A stretch of 64,000 nucleotides of DNA from Volvox africanus (Eukaryota; Chlorophyta; Chlorophyceae; Chlamydomonadales; Volvocaceae), in assembly GCA_030268105.1 (NCBI GenBank), contig BSDZ01000005.1:682001-746000 (forward strand). The letters are read 5' to 3'. The translations under genes and the position numbers were made by a program. Shown in pieces: positions 22,501 through 35,484 of this stretch. Each line of letters starts with the position of its first letter. Position 1 is the first letter of the stretch. The notes beneath the pieces were generated by a model. It ran no database searches, was not told the origin of the DNA, and saw nothing but the letters and a program-made list of their open reading frames with translations.

Positions 22501-25500
22501 TGAGGCACCATCCAAATGAGGCCCTGGAGCGTCAACATGTCCGTAGGAAGGACGGAAGTGGTGCTAGGTGAGTTGTGGGTGTTGAGAAAACTGAAGACGG
22601 AGGTGGGGTATGGGGAGGGGACGAGGAGGGGTGCGGGAACGTGGGTTGGATGCGAGGGGGGAGGGGGTGCGGGAAGGCAGATACACGAAGGCATTCTAGC
22701 TGACAGAGGCCCTGTAGGAGCTGTATATGCATATATAAAAACCCAAAATGCATATGTAATATGCACCAAATAACCATTCCGGGGACGTGAGGAGTCGGTG
22801 AAGAGGTGTAGGCGGTTGTTGAATGTGGAGGAGAAGAGAACGCCGAATAGAGGGCGAGAATTGGTCCATTGCAATAAAGTAATAACAATGAAAACAAAAA
22901 AGGTCCTCCAGACGATTGGAACCTCTCAAGACGAGACGGAAATTCAACGATAACATGAAAACAGCGGCAGACAGAAAGAATTGAGAGAACGAAATTATAA
23001 AACATAAACAACTATTTAGCAGAAAGAAATCAAAACATGACTTTGGGTGTACGACAAGCCTTCGGGGATTCAAACATTCGGATATATTTGGCGAGGTAAG
23101 TCCAAAATGGGTTTCGGAGCATAATTAGATGATGGGGTTTATGTCGGCAGTATGACCACGGTTGGGAGAAGATTTCGGAGGTTGGGGGACTTGGGAACAA
23201 ATTTAGACCCTCGCCTCCTCGTGCGCGTAGTGCCGAGGTAAGTGGTGTAGAGGTGCTGCAGATGAGGACCTGGGGTATTGATTAGACAGACAGACAGACA
23301 GACAGACACATGGAAGGACAGACGGATGCGTGGATGGAAAGATGACCAGGTGGAGCGGTGGGGAAGATGAGTAAAAGAGACGAGACAGCGGAGCGTTGGG
23401 GGGTAAAGGATCTTGCAGAGGGTCCACAAAATTCCATTCTGCTGCATGCAGCCCTACCTGGCAGCACCAGCCTTGCCCCCACCATCGGCGCCGCGAAAAC
23501 CAGTCCCCAGGAGTTGGCGTGGAACATGGGCACCACCGCCAGACAACACGAGGCGGCCGACAGAGGCAGACTGTCAGCCTTCGGAGAAGACGGGGGGAGG
23601 GGGGTTAAGGAAGAGATTGTGAAAACTGCGGGGGGCAAAGCAGGAATAGCTGTATGTGTGTTTATACATGTATATACATATATGTGTGCATGTGCGTATA
23701 TATGTGTGTGTATGCGTGTGTGTATGCGTGTGTGTGTGTGTAATTCATGTACCCATGGGTCACCAGGAATCCACCATCAACGCTGAAGTGGACTATAGGA
23801 CGGGGGTTTTGGATTGTCCAAAGCGGTATTGGAGCAGGGCTGGCTGCGGAGGTGGGTGGGGTGGTAGTGGAGGTAGTAGGGTTGACGGGCCGTGGACCGA
23901 CCAACAGTGTGTGCGTTCATACGCCTGCGGACATTAACAGGAGGTCAAGCCAATAAACAGCTGAAAACTGATCCATGGGTCACAGGCGCCTACCCCATGA
24001 GCACGTCTACCTGTCGGTCGGTGGAAGCAGGAGTTAGGAGAGGAGGCATACGGCTTTGATTTGTGTATACAATCCGGGCAAAACTGACCCTTTTGTTAAT
24101 AAAAAATTAATCATGATTTCATGAAGGCCGTTAAAAGCAGCCCATATGTGGTTGAACACGCTCGAGTCCCACATTCGAATACTGTTGGACCATTCCGGGC
24201 CTTCTGACACCTACCATCGCGCGCTTCACCTCCCGCATGGAGGCGCCACGTCCCACCACAAGCACCTACTTGTCTTGCGAAGTGTACTGGACTTCAGATG
24301 CCGTACTACGTACAGGTTTTTAAACTTCTTCCTATCCCTAGCCCCATGGCGACAGTTCACGCCGTCGGGGAAATGTCCGTCAAAACGTAGATTTCACACA
24401 ACAGAGACAAGCATAAGCCCCATCAAGACCCACCTGGAGCAGCAGCATCGCATGTAAATAGTTTGCACGGTGCGAATACATCACGCCCTGCAGTGTAAAT
24501 GTACAACAACACGCCAGATTACAACACATTCATTTGTTATATACAGAATGTGAGTCTGTGGCTTAGTTTTGCAACCGTATAGCAAAATGTGGCTGGATGC
24601 ATGTGATGCAGTACCCCCGTACTTGACGGTTATTAGTTAGTAGTTGCAACCATGTAGGGCCTCCGAGGCGGAACCTACCCAGAAGTACGGCATCCTGAAG
24701 TTACGTGGAAGAACAGCCCACTCCCGCTGTTCACTTCCCGCCACCCCTCTCCCCCCGGGGACAGGTCATGTCGTACCTTGGGATTGCCAGTCGTACCGCT
24801 GGTGTAGCACATGCCGCATGCGTCGTACTCATCCACCTGCCGTATAGAAGGTACCAACACTGTAAAGAAGCAGAGCCCCGACCAAGGCCCTCACCCTCAC
24901 CCTAGCCCCCCACTAACGCCCCACACCCTCACAGCCCCACCCCGGTATGGATTTGTAGTCAGAAATATCATTTCTAGGATCGCAATGATGGCGCTCGCAC
25001 ACTAAACCATATCGGACTTTCAATAACCAACGGTCCACCCCAACACACCTGCGCCCAGCGAAACGCCGACAGCGCTCCGGGGATCGCAGATGCAGCCCCT
25101 AGCAGCTCCTCATAGCACAGCAGCTTCACCGCCCCCTCCCTCCCCAAAGCTGATGAGACTGATGGGGAGGGCATGTGGATCCTGCGACGCACGGTAGGGA
25201 GGCATGTAGGTGTGCACGTGTACCGTGTCGGGGAGTGTTGGCAGGTGAGATCTCCGCGTACTGATGCCAATATCTTTTGTTCTCAAAGGCTGTATGAGGA
25301 TTCATGGTTTCTAAGACTGTGTGCTCGATGAGTTCTGTTAGTCTGTAATTTATTAAACGGATTCTCTATGGGTTAAGAGATTAGGGTTTAGGGGCATCGT
25401 GTTGGGCTCATGTTCCGCGCGATGACGAGATGTTAGTGAATAGAAAGGGAAGATGGAGGTGAAGACGGGGGGAAAGGGGGTAAGCAGAGAGGGAGGACGG

Positions 25501-27060
25501 CAAAAGATGAGCCCTGGTATTTTGCCGTGAGAGGTAAAATTGTAAATTACAAACAGCGACGAAGAGGAGGTTGGACTCAACCCCAATCTTGACCCAGGCA
25601 AATACACACACGCATCATACACACCGACCTCATACCCCTGCTTCTCTAAGCGTGGCACACCTTTCCTACGCACACGTGAGGATGTCCTCGCACCTGTCCG
25701 TCAGCAGTACAACAGTACAGATGGAAGGCACCCCGGGAAGCACCTTCTCCAGGAGCGGCAGCATTGTCGCGTCGGCCATGATCAACTCATCCTGTACGAT
25801 CGTACGGCGACAAGATGCGACAGAAGAGCAGAAATAACCTATGCCATGTCGTATGCACGCTGTGCGGGCAAACGCAGCGAAGATACTTAGACCCGCTAGC
25901 GCTGGTGCTGCCGAGGACAAGGGATTATTGTTGGCCGGACGAGGGACCTGATGACCCCTGAACTAGGGTAGGTACGGTTAAAGGATAACGGTTTTGTTGC
26001 TTTTATTCGGATTGCTTCATTAGGGCTTGTTGTGTCTTTCCTACCCTGCACACCGAACCCCAAACTCCCTCCATTTCATCTCAGAAGTCACCCCGTGGAC
26101 CGTTGACAGATATCCCGAAATGTGAAGGACAAATGGAATATCGATAGATATGCTGCACTGACCCAGATGGCACCGACCCACATCGCATACGGAGAACCAG
26201 TGAAAGGACCCTTCTGCATCCTCACCTGCGCATCATTGGCGATGTAAGTGAGGTCCTTCGCAGACAACCTAGGGTTGAGCGTGTGGCAGATTGCCCCGCA
26301 ACCGATGATGCCGTACCAGGCCTCCATATGGCGGGAAGTGTTCCATGCTAGGGTGGCCACAAAGGTGCCCCGCCTGCACAACGAGAAAGTGAAAGCAGTG
26401 CAAATTTGTCTCCGACTACATGTAGAGTTTTTAAAAATTTGCAGTCAACCAGGAAAATGGGAGCAGACAAGAGGATGTGTTCTGCCTCTGGGTAATACTT
26501 AAACTATCAGTTTACCAATAGGCGATAACAAAGTAACAAGTTAGGTCCTATTCCGTGGTAGAACACGCGGAAGAGAAAAAGGAAGCGGGCGCAGTGCTTA
26601 CGTGGCAAAACAAAAAACTTTATCTGCATGCGTTACAGTACTTAATATGGAGACAAAATTGTTTACTTGATCAATTTCAAGAGCATCCCGTGAGCACCTC
26701 TTCGAGCTCCGACGATTAAACAGCTAGGCCATCATGGTCCGATAATTAGCCTAAATCTATAGGCTCAGACGACACCTTCACTCACTTGACACCAAGCTGG
26801 GCAAGCGCGATTGAGCACAGGCGGGCGCGCTTATGGAGCTCCGCATATGAGTAGGAAATGACCGGGCCCTCGACGTTCTTTGAAATGACCAGCTGCTCAG
26901 GATGCCATTTAGCCGCATAATCGAGGATTTGGCATACGTTCAGTGGGGTTTCTTGCATAAGTCCGCGCATTTTGCCTTCAACCAAGCGTTTCAACTCTCT
27001 AGTATCGACGTTTGTAAACCGCCTTTCAAGTGAACTCTTAAGTCCCGAGCACTTGGCCAT
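19026..27060 (-). CDS. Peroxisomal acyl-CoA synthetase (AMP-forming)
   Basis: Activates fatty or other carboxylic acids with ATP and CoA. Thirteen minus-strand exons join in phase: 27060-26786, 26373-26226, 25791-25694, 25181-25049, 24836-24777, 24487-24434, 23578-23458, 22523-22328, 21994-21685, 21133-20983, 20774-20731, 20408-20254 and 19152-19026. They give 623 residues. Motifs in order: [10 protein letters not shown] (229-238, AMP/P-loop motif), [46 protein letters not shown] (369 onward), NWFPTGD (487-493), [15 protein letters not shown] (507-521) and ATGKVSK with the C-terminal catalytic Lys near 602. It ends in SKM, a type 1 peroxisomal targeting signal, so a role in beta-oxidation is likely. 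It resembles medium/long-chain ligases of the DmdB/AlkK type. A Ser/Ala-rich insert sits near 385-415. Chain-length specificity cannot be read. Confidence 0.93.
19561..20180 (+). repeat. Dispersed repeat R1, copy 2 (in last intron)
   Basis: Near-identical to R1 copy 1 over 620 bp. It sits antisense to transcription inside the final intron (20253-19153) of the acyl-CoA synthetase gene. Its presence enlarges that intron but leaves both splice sites intact. The close identity of the copies implies recent movement or conversion. Confidence 0.8.
21525..21682 (-). repeat. Intronic minisatellite beside a 5' splice site
   Basis: About six imperfect units of roughly 25 bp. On the gene strand each reads like GGCTCACATGGGGGGAAGGAGG. 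They begin directly after the donor site of the acyl-CoA synthetase exon 21994-21685. The G runs give quadruplex potential in the pre-mRNA. The array is not CRISPR-like: there are no unique spacers. Confidence 0.7.
23279..23311. repeat. GACA tetranucleotide microsatellite
   Basis: A short run of GACA units in an intron of the acyl-CoA synthetase gene. GT microsatellites also occur in the next intron, near 23650-23740. Confidence 0.7.
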
Positions 27061-28951
27061 TGACCGGATGAAGGATATCCTAATAAACTAGACTTGCGCG
27101 AGCCAAGTTGTACAGATTGACTGTTTTATGAACCGCTTGTACGACAAACCCTAGTTGCGATATGGTATGGTATTGTTGATTCATGTAATTTAGATCAACA
27201 ATACTATTGCGCCTCCCTCATCTGGTTCCGGCAATGGAAAACTGATACCTGTTATGTTGTCCTTGCACTTCTTACTAAAAGGTTACGCTGATGCTCGCCC
27301 AACGGTAGTGAGGAACAGATATCCTTGACAATCCCTCAATCCACGCCTTATCTGAAGAGAGGGTTTCGCTGCCCATCAAGCTTGATGTACTGTGCGTCCT
27401 GCAGTCCTGTGTAGCAACTATTCATGACGCGCACACGTACGACGTTTTTTCCGTCACCTGCACCTAACTTCATGTACGAAGGTTTGTAGCTCCAACGCTT
27501 CCTCCTCTCCGATTGCTGTCTACCTGCTTTCTGCTACAAATATTTCCCAACTACTTCTACCACGTAATCCCAGACTTTCCCAGCGAGCCACGCACCACAG
27601 TGATACACGAATCTGTTGTGTGATGATGATCTGCACCTGTAGGAAAGTGCGGTTTGCTCACTCATCCCTGCTTACGATAAGGATCCTGTTTGCCAAGCAC
27701 TCATTGCAGCGTCGTCATGGAGGCCGTGGATGGAGTAGTTATAAATGGTATGTGAGCTTCAGACACCCATTGGTTGCGCAAATATGGTACAGCAGCAAAT
27801 GAGGAGCCCGCGCAGACGGGCTCACAACGTCTCATGACAAGCAGGCAACCTGCTTACGTAACCTGCTGCCTAGCTGGGTCATCCTGTATTTGGGGTATAC
27901 TTCATCACACATAACAAGTTAGCATATTAGGCAGGCTATTGGTCACCCAATGACGAGTTTGTGCGCGCGCGCAATGATATGTAAAGCTGCGAATATCATG
28001 TTTCAATGCATGCATGGCGGAGGTGATATGCGGTGCATGTATGTTGCTGCAGATAGCCAGCAGGACGGCGCGCGTGCGACGGCTACGGAGGGGTAGCGGC
28101 GGCAGCAGAGACGGAAGCATGGCGCATTACCGCAGCCGAATTAGGACTCGTGGACGAGGCTCCTATGCATCTAGACTCGTCCAGGGTATATATAAATCAA
28201 CTCTATCTGATGGATTGAAGCAAGCAGGTTGCCTTGGGTGATGGCGCCTTGCCTGGGCTGATGACCTGACCTTGCTTGCAGCAGCAGAATATCGTCCTCC
28301 AGCAAGCCAACATACAAAGCAGGCTTCGTTCCTACCTAAGGCTGCTACTTTATATATGCTTGCTTTGAAAGTTACAATAGAGTATGAACTATAAAGAACT
28401 CTGATGCGCGGCATGATTCATACATACCGACGGCGGAAGTTTGCTTGCCCGGTCGACCGGATATATACGCATCGCTCAATGAATGATTACACCTAGCTTC
28501 CTCTGTGCTCATTACATGATTCTGGAGTATCAAGGTAATACGACATCGACTAAGCGCGTTGTGATGAGGCGACTGGTTTGGGGACGAATATTAACGACGG
28601 GATTGCAGCAGGTCAAAAGGACAGTTAAGGCATTTAAAACTCCGTTATATCTTCTGAAACCTCGCATTTATGTAAATGCGTTTACGAGGCGTTTCTCTGG
28701 CGTTCGTGATGGCGAATATATTAGTGTACGAACATGTATGGATCCCAAATGGTCGATTATACACATAGAGAAGCACTACACCACACTTGGCAGTGCTTCT
28801 GCGCCATGACGGAAAGTATTACCTTTAATTGCGCTGCAAGCTCCTGGGTCAACCCAGTAATCAAGTCAACCCGTATCACTTCCAGCTTCGATTTTCTGTC
28901 GCATTGATATAAATATAACGTATTTTAATATTTCCTGTCAAAGAATTTTTC
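27061..28951. other. Divergent intergenic region
   Basis: This region separates the minus-strand acyl-CoA synthetase start from the plus-strand CYCYVCD gene start, so it should hold two promoters. No TATA box stands out with confidence. A short inverted motif, GCATTTATGTAAATGC, lies near 28665-28680. An open frame at 28483-28809 shows no family resemblance. Confidence 0.45.
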
Positions 28952-31900
28952 ATGGATGCCGTCGCATATCGCACAAGAGCTCGATGCAAGGAAACGTTGC
29001 CGGAGCCTGCACGGCGGCGCTACTGTTCAAAACCTCATCAAGGTAAACCGAGTGAAATTCAGGGCCGGAGGCGTCTGCGGAAGGCTGTCGCATCAGATTC
29101 GCAACACGAAGAGCTCAACAACAGCCTACTCGGACTAGAAGGCTGCAACGACCAAGATGACAGCGTTGCCAGCAACGAAGCTAGGGCCCCTGACATGGAC
29201 AGCCAAAAAGAAGCCGGAAGCGCTCGAAAACGGAAACGTTGTGTTTTGTCATCGCCAACGACAAGTTCGGCTGACAGCAAGGCACGACCTTCCTTTGATG
29301 ACAGCGATGTAATCATCGTGGGAGAGTATCAAAGCAATGACCGGGATGTGGTCGTCTCAGAGCCGACGGGGGGGGCTGGCCTTGCCCGTGCTTCATGCTC
29401 CGTGAATCCAAAGCCGGTCACAGCGGCAGCAGCCACACAAGTGTCCGGTGACGACCTTGGAGAGGATGAGGAGCTCCGCATAGTAGGAATGGTGGGACAG
29501 GTGCGTCCGACGTCACTTCCCGCCGTGTTCTGGAGGGAATGTGGTAATCTCAGTTACTCCACCAAAACGACCCACCTTGCCTTACTGCCTAGCAACTGCC
29601 GTTATTTCGTACTTTGCCTTCACCCTAATTTAGCTCATCCATGTAGGCCTTGCGTCATGTACAACATTAAAAGCAAACTCTCTCTATGTGTGCGTTTACC
29701 GTACGTTGCCAACCTAGTCCCTACCTCCTCAATGCGGATGTGTGAAACCCGTGTACATGTGCTTATGCATGGATATGTTATATGTGCGTTCCTTACTAGG
29801 ACAACGTGCCTCTGTTTCTCATTCATTATTTTGGCCCTTAGCGAACCTTTTGTTCACCGCTAATTGCGGTCCGTATTTTTACTTTTGAGAGCACTGACCT
29901 CCCATTACAACAATCGTGACGACTATAGAACACAAATACAATTAAGCAAGACAATATCTCATATAATTTAGTTGACCTCCCATTCCTTACGAACAGGGCT
30001 CGTACCCCAGATGGTCGCGCTCCGGAACCGGTCCCGTGACGACCTAAACCCTCGGTCGATCGAATTATACGTACTGCTACACACACTAGATCGCTTGTTG
30101 GAACTGACATTTACCTAATCTTATATCCGGATCTTGGCTTGCGTGCATATCACGAAGGTGGTCACCCGAGACCTGCCCCACCCGAGACCCGATTGTGCGG
30201 AGCACCGATTTGTGCAGAGCTCCTCAGTCGCCGAGTCCAACAGCAGGTGCTGCAGCAAGGTAGGGTCGTGTCGAGGGCCAGAGCCCAAGGGAGCTTTGGA
30301 GTCTAGGGATCCCAGAGGGCAGCGCGCGTGATAGATGTGACGAAAAGGACCCACAAGCAAGTATGTCCTTCCCTTACCCCCACCACCACCCCTACCCATA
30401 CCCCATCCCTACCCCAACGCCACCCCACCCCTACCCCTTACACCCAACCCCAAACCTACACCTACCCTTACATCGGCACTGAAACTGTGCCTGTACACCT
30501 CCTTGCCAGTAAGGACGACACTCGTTGCTAACCCCGACATAGTCCATATCCCTAGCACGTTGTGGTTAACTGCCATCTGTGTGGATCCGTGATGCATCTG
30601 TGTCTGACCCATATGTATCTTAATGGACTTGCTGATATCCCGTACGGTGTTCTCTTGTACTCACTGTAACCTTTCACTCATGAGCTGGTTTGACCCGCAC
30701 CGCTGCTGATCATAAGCTCCATGCATGCCACGCACGGTTTATTTATAAGTGCCAGATTCTTGGGCTTGTTGCATTCATGCTCTCTATCCCCGGCCTGTTC
30801 TCAACTCCCATGCATTCACTTTCGTATTTCTCCCGTTTTCCAAACCGGACAGTGCTACTGCTATGTCTGCGATGTCAAAGCGTCCGAGTGCCAGTTCTGG
30901 GGTTCAGGTGGGTTGGATTCGACTTGGCGTCTGAAGCTGTCAACTTGACTAGTGGTTTGTGGGTACTGACCAAGGAGCATGTGAGCAGGGAAAAAGGGGG
31001 GAAGGCTGCAGAGGCGGGACATGAAGGGAAGCAGCGTCCATGGCCGCCAAAAAGCTGCAATTGGAACGGACGGAGCCGAAAAACTGCAGCGCAGTTCGTA
31101 TGTTGCTCATCAATACGCGGTAGTAATTTCTTCTTGGATTTCCTCTATCTCGCTCCCGATTATCCTGAGTGGTCTGAATCAAGTTGTATACCGACACATA
31201 TACGCTGACGAGTCCCTAATTACCCTCGTCCCTTATCATTATTTACTGCAGGCCGCCGCGAGCGTGACCACGCCAACGCGTGGGCGCATCCCGCTTGGAA
31301 TGCCCTCCGCCAGGCTATGCGTAACGGTGATAAGGCCCGAGTACAGCAGGAGTTCGCGGAAGACGGACCCCTGCGAACTCCTGCGATGTCGCCAAAAGCC
31401 TCCATTCTGCAGCAGTTGATGGTGCGCCAAATGGCAGAGTTCCGGAGGCATACTCAGTCTTGGCATGAGAGGATGAATCATCAACGGCAGCAGCAGAACG
31501 AGCGCCCCATGGATGCGCCCGCTCCCCACGCTGCTAGCGCCAGCTGCGACAGCGGTGAGGATGTGCTGGACCTCGATTTATCCGAGGTGGACACCTTCCT
31601 CGCGGCCCTGTCGCAAATAGGGTTCTCTGGTGCTAACGGGGAGTATACCTCCTCGCGTCCCGCCGGCGAGGCCATTGCCAGAGGCCCTCCCGCCGGGGTG
31701 CCTGAGACGGGACGACGGCAACGGCAACGGCAGCCCGCAGCGACGATGATGGCAGCGGCTTGGGCTGGCGCTGAAGCCGCAGGGCAGCAACCTGCCTTCG
31801 GCGGGATGACGGCGCGTGGTGCATCAACCATGGCTATAGCCTCTGCTCCTACTCCCGCCACAGCGGCAACGGCAGCGTCCGGTGTGCCGCCGCGTTCTGG

Positions 31901-32897
31901 TCTGCAGCCCCAGCTGCAGCTGAACGAACTCGGTCCTAACGGATCTGTCACGTGGAATCAAACTGCAATACCAGCGAGTAACCTCCCTGGCAGCGGGCAG
32001 ACAACTGTCTTCCAGGCGCCAAATACCCGGGGTGCTGGTGCCGGAGGCGAAGGTGGCGCGCAACCAACCGCTCCGTGCCAAAGCCAGGATGGACGCGTCC
32101 AGCAAGCGTCACCCCACTTACATGGTCCGCTTCAGCCACAGCAGCAGCTGCTGCAGCAACAGATCCAACAACAGCAACAGATTCAACAACAGCAACAGAT
32201 CCAACAACAGCAACAGATTCAACAACAGCAACAGATCCAACAACAGCAACAGATTCAACAACAGCAACAGATCCAACAACAGCAACAGATTCAACAACAG
32301 CAACAGATCCAACAACAGCAACAGATTCAACAACAGCAACAGATCCAACAACAGCAACAGATCCAACAACAGCAACAGATTCAACAACAGCAACAGATCC
32401 AACAACAGCAGTCAACGGGCATGGCGCCCCAACCCATCGGAGTATCTTCCCACACCCACATATCTGTACTGCCGCCCCAGCACCAGAATGCGCAACAACA
32501 GCTACCGTCCCAGCAGCAGCTACAACCAATGAACCCCCAGCAGCCTCAGCAACGACCGTACCATCCTTGCCAACCGTATCATCCTTATCAAGCGTGGGTG
32601 CAACCCAGCCCTGTGGTGGGCTACGGAGGCGGTTGCGGCCAGCAGCCGTCCTCTGCTCAGCGTCAGGCGCCGATGTCATGGGCATTTCCCGCTGCCGCAG
32701 TAGGGCCCCAAGCGGTGGCAGTGCCGCCGCCGCCGCTGCCGCTGGCCCCGATGGTTGCAGTCGGGGCTCCCCAGCCGAATTGGAGCCCTATCTCCGGTTC
32801 ATTTATCCATACCTCACATGGACCCATGGTGTTTTACCCCTTCCCTCCCCCGCCGGCTTACACGCACACTTCTGCTGGTGTTCAAAAGAACCAGTGA
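28952..32897 (+). CDS. DLPHPR/CYCYVCD-motif protein with polyglutamine tract
   Basis: Function unknown. Exons 28952-29500, 30158-30259, 30853-30907 and 31252-32897 join in phase to 783 residues. Residues 1-183 are charged with a basic, nuclear-localisation-like ARKRKRC segment and an acidic DDSDVIIVGE patch that resembles a SUMO-interacting motif. The short exons give DLPHPRPDCAEHRF, then SRCCSK joined to CYCYVCDVKASECQFWGSG, then RRERDHANAWAHPAWNALRQ. This Cys/His-rich order matches a module I know from plant RPM1-interacting-protein-13-like proteins, and the Cys spacing suggests metal binding. The C-terminal half is low complexity: Ala/Gly/Gln-rich, a (QQQQQI)n tract at about 537-622, and a Pro/Tyr-rich end. 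The splice chain is well supported; the family name is from memory of motifs. Confidence 0.75.
32158..32412 (+). repeat. 18-bp coding minisatellite (QQQQQI)n
   Basis: About 14 units of CAACAACAGCAACAGAT(C/T) inside the last exon of the CYCYVCD gene. The isoleucine codon mostly alternates ATC and ATT, giving a 36-bp higher-order period. All three plus frames are open through the array, and so are minus frames; only the glutamine frame is continuous with the conserved upstream exons. Such arrays change length easily. Confidence 0.9.
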
Positions 32898-35484
32898 GAC
32901 GGGTTCGGAGCTTTGAATGAAATAAGTGAACGGTGCAACTGCTGGTGCGCCTGTGGCTTACCGCACGACGTATGTAGCCGTTGTACAGTTTGCGGCACGC
33001 ACGAGCGCAATATAATGTGCAGAAAAAACACACAGACTCAGCATCTCGATATGCGTTTTCGGCGCTCGGCACTTCTACATTGTGGGGCTCCAGAGGATGG
33101 TGATTGAAATTCCGTTGGGCTTTATATCGCGTCCTTCCCTATCCACCGGGACTGTATGTGTGCGCCCCACTGGATGCATCTTGTGAATGAAAAATGGCAA
33201 GACAAATTGATGAGCGCGGCGGCAGGCGCGGCAGCAAGGAATGACTCAGCTGAGACTGTCTCCACTTGTTGCATAGGATGCTATGGTATTCGCAGGAGGG
33301 CGTGGGGAAATCGATTTGCGCTACTGTAGTACATCTAGATTCATTTTCAGTCGCTTACACCCTGTGTGCTCGCAGTATGCTTGGTGCAAATCCGTGATCT
33401 GAAACCACTGATGGCATGATTAATTAATTAAGGGTTTGATACTCTCGTGTTGCAGAAAGGTAACTTTATAAAACGTCTGTTTATCAGTCTGTTACAAGAC
33501 AGTCTGCCTGTGTTTGGACGCTATCTTGTATTTTCAGTCCTATCGATAGCTGGATCAAAGGTCATCGTGTCCAAACATACGTACGTTCGTGGTTTTGACG
33601 GGTTGAGACCTCAGGGGCACCCTGCCTGCTGCGCCGGTGACCTCTTTAATGTCGTTTGCTGTCGGCTGTACTACATATGCGTGGAGGAAGAGTAATGGAG
33701 GAGGGAAGGGACAGAACGGCTGCCACGTGCGTTCCCGCTTTCCAAAACAAATATAACATTTCGCGGGGGGCAAGTAGAAGGTGAGCAGGTGCGGAGGTGT
33801 GAAGATGGAGAGGACTGCTGCGTGAATTGCAGGCAGGCATTTGCTAAGAGAAAGAATTGGAGAAAGAGAGATGGAGAGATTTCGGGATTTATTTCGTCCC
33901 TGAATCTTGCATCAATCAGTAGTTGAGCGATCAGGAACCCAATTCATCAGAGAAAAAGGGCCGTGAAAACGGTGTCGTTCCCTAGCGGAACACAAGAGAG
34001 GTGAGGAGGAGGAAGAGGGGGAAGACGAATAAACGAGGCATAATAGCACTCTAGATGCTGCTGTAAGGTAGAGGGGGAGGTGAAGCGGTTAACCTTTGGC
34101 AGCGAGGAGGTATGGTCGCAACTGCACGGTGGTGTAGCTTCTCACAGCTAGCTGAGACGTTTGGCAGGTATTGGTGGTCGTGTTGGCGCTCATCAGGGCT
34201 GATGTCTAGGGCGCAAGGGATGTGCAGCCCTGATGATGGGGGGATTGTTTCAAACAGGGTGGGCGTTGATCTGGAGCGAGTGTTGCCGCACATTGCCCCT
34301 TGCTGCATCTTGGCTGGACAGGCATCACGCGTCTTCTCCATGATGCGTCGAAAAAATCGGACATAAACACAACATGGACTTATGTACGCTTACACATTTA
34401 CACACCCTCGGCGCTCTTTTATTTTTTACTGTCTTTCCCTTTTTATAATGGATAGGTGCCAGTTGCTCTGTACCAGTCTGCGTGTTAACGGAAGCATCGA
34501 TTCACGGTTTCTTGCTAAATGGATGGATTTGGACTTGGTAGAGCGCCTATGGAAGGCCGCCCACTTCCTGATAGCGTCAGGGCCTTCACGCTAGCACGCT
34601 TTCCATGCCAACCTACATGTACATGTTGCGTTTGACCGGCGCTGGATACAAGGGATATCGACGTACGTGCTAGATGTGCGCAACCGCAGGTTGATGTGAT
34701 CTGGAAGTGAGGGTAGGTAGGAATAGCGGTCGGCAGTTCAATGGTTGGCGGTCGGCAGTTGGTACGATTTTGGTGGAATCAGGTCATTCGCACGGCAAGC
34801 AGGGAGGAGGTTTGATGTGGATTTAAATGGACCTGGAGATTTTGGAGATTGTGTCTTCGTTGTAATCTGATTCTTCAGTTTGAAGTTTGAAAATAACACA
34901 GGCGGTTTCAGACGCCGTTTGCAGACGTCGTTTGGTTAATTCACAGCTCCATATGGTGGACCTATCGGACCTACCAGGGTCGTTGAATCCCCTGTAATAT
35001 GAAGCGTTGGGGTCTAAACCCCAAATCCAAAGAAGCAGATGGAAGAACCCCGTAGCTGCGCTTTGCTCAGGGTGTCATGCTAGGACCGTAATATATCGCA
35101 GGGGAGAGGCTGGTGTGGCAAGGTATTAAGAATCCAGGCATCGTATCAATGAATTGGTCTGTCGCTCATACCCGAAGTACTAATATATTCGCCAGGGAGG
35201 ACGGGAGCTCGAAATCCGGGACTCGCAAGCCTCGAACCTGGGAGCCTTGGTGCTGGGTCCGTCCTGCCGGTGGTTATCGTTATCAATAGGTTGCAATTAG
35301 TTAGTTGCACCGTCTGCGGTCAGGCTTGCTTTGCGAAAGGTGAAGTTCACTAAGGACGTGTTGAAGTCTGAACACGAAAGTTTGTAATCCTAAGATCAGA
35401 ATCGGCAAAGTGATGAGATGTCACGCTGCTTTCGCAGCTGTGGTTGCGAGTCGCAGCACATATGATAGTCAAATCTGAAGGGAA
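32898..35484. other. Intergenic, no gene recognised
   Basis: This stretch lies between two plus-strand genes and should contain the 3' UTR of the CYCYVCD gene and the promoter of the phosphatase gene. Short open frames at 33447-33695, 34112-34366 and 34444-34594 have no recognisable motif. Nothing else stands out. Confidence 0.45.

Noticed and set aside
24120..24433. Acyl-CoA synthetase exon in the CTCGAGTCCCACATTCG region
   Set aside because: The needed [12 protein letters not shown] segment was found at 24487-24434, in phase with both neighbours.
28483..28809. Small protein gene of 108 codons
   Set aside because: No conserved motif, AT-rich codon use unlike the neighbours, and it lies in a promoter-bearing intergenic region.
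31948..32685. Long minus-strand open frame opposite the polyglutamine exon
   Set aside because: It is antisense to well-supported coding sequence, and its periodic VAVVGSVAVVES pattern is produced by the repeat.
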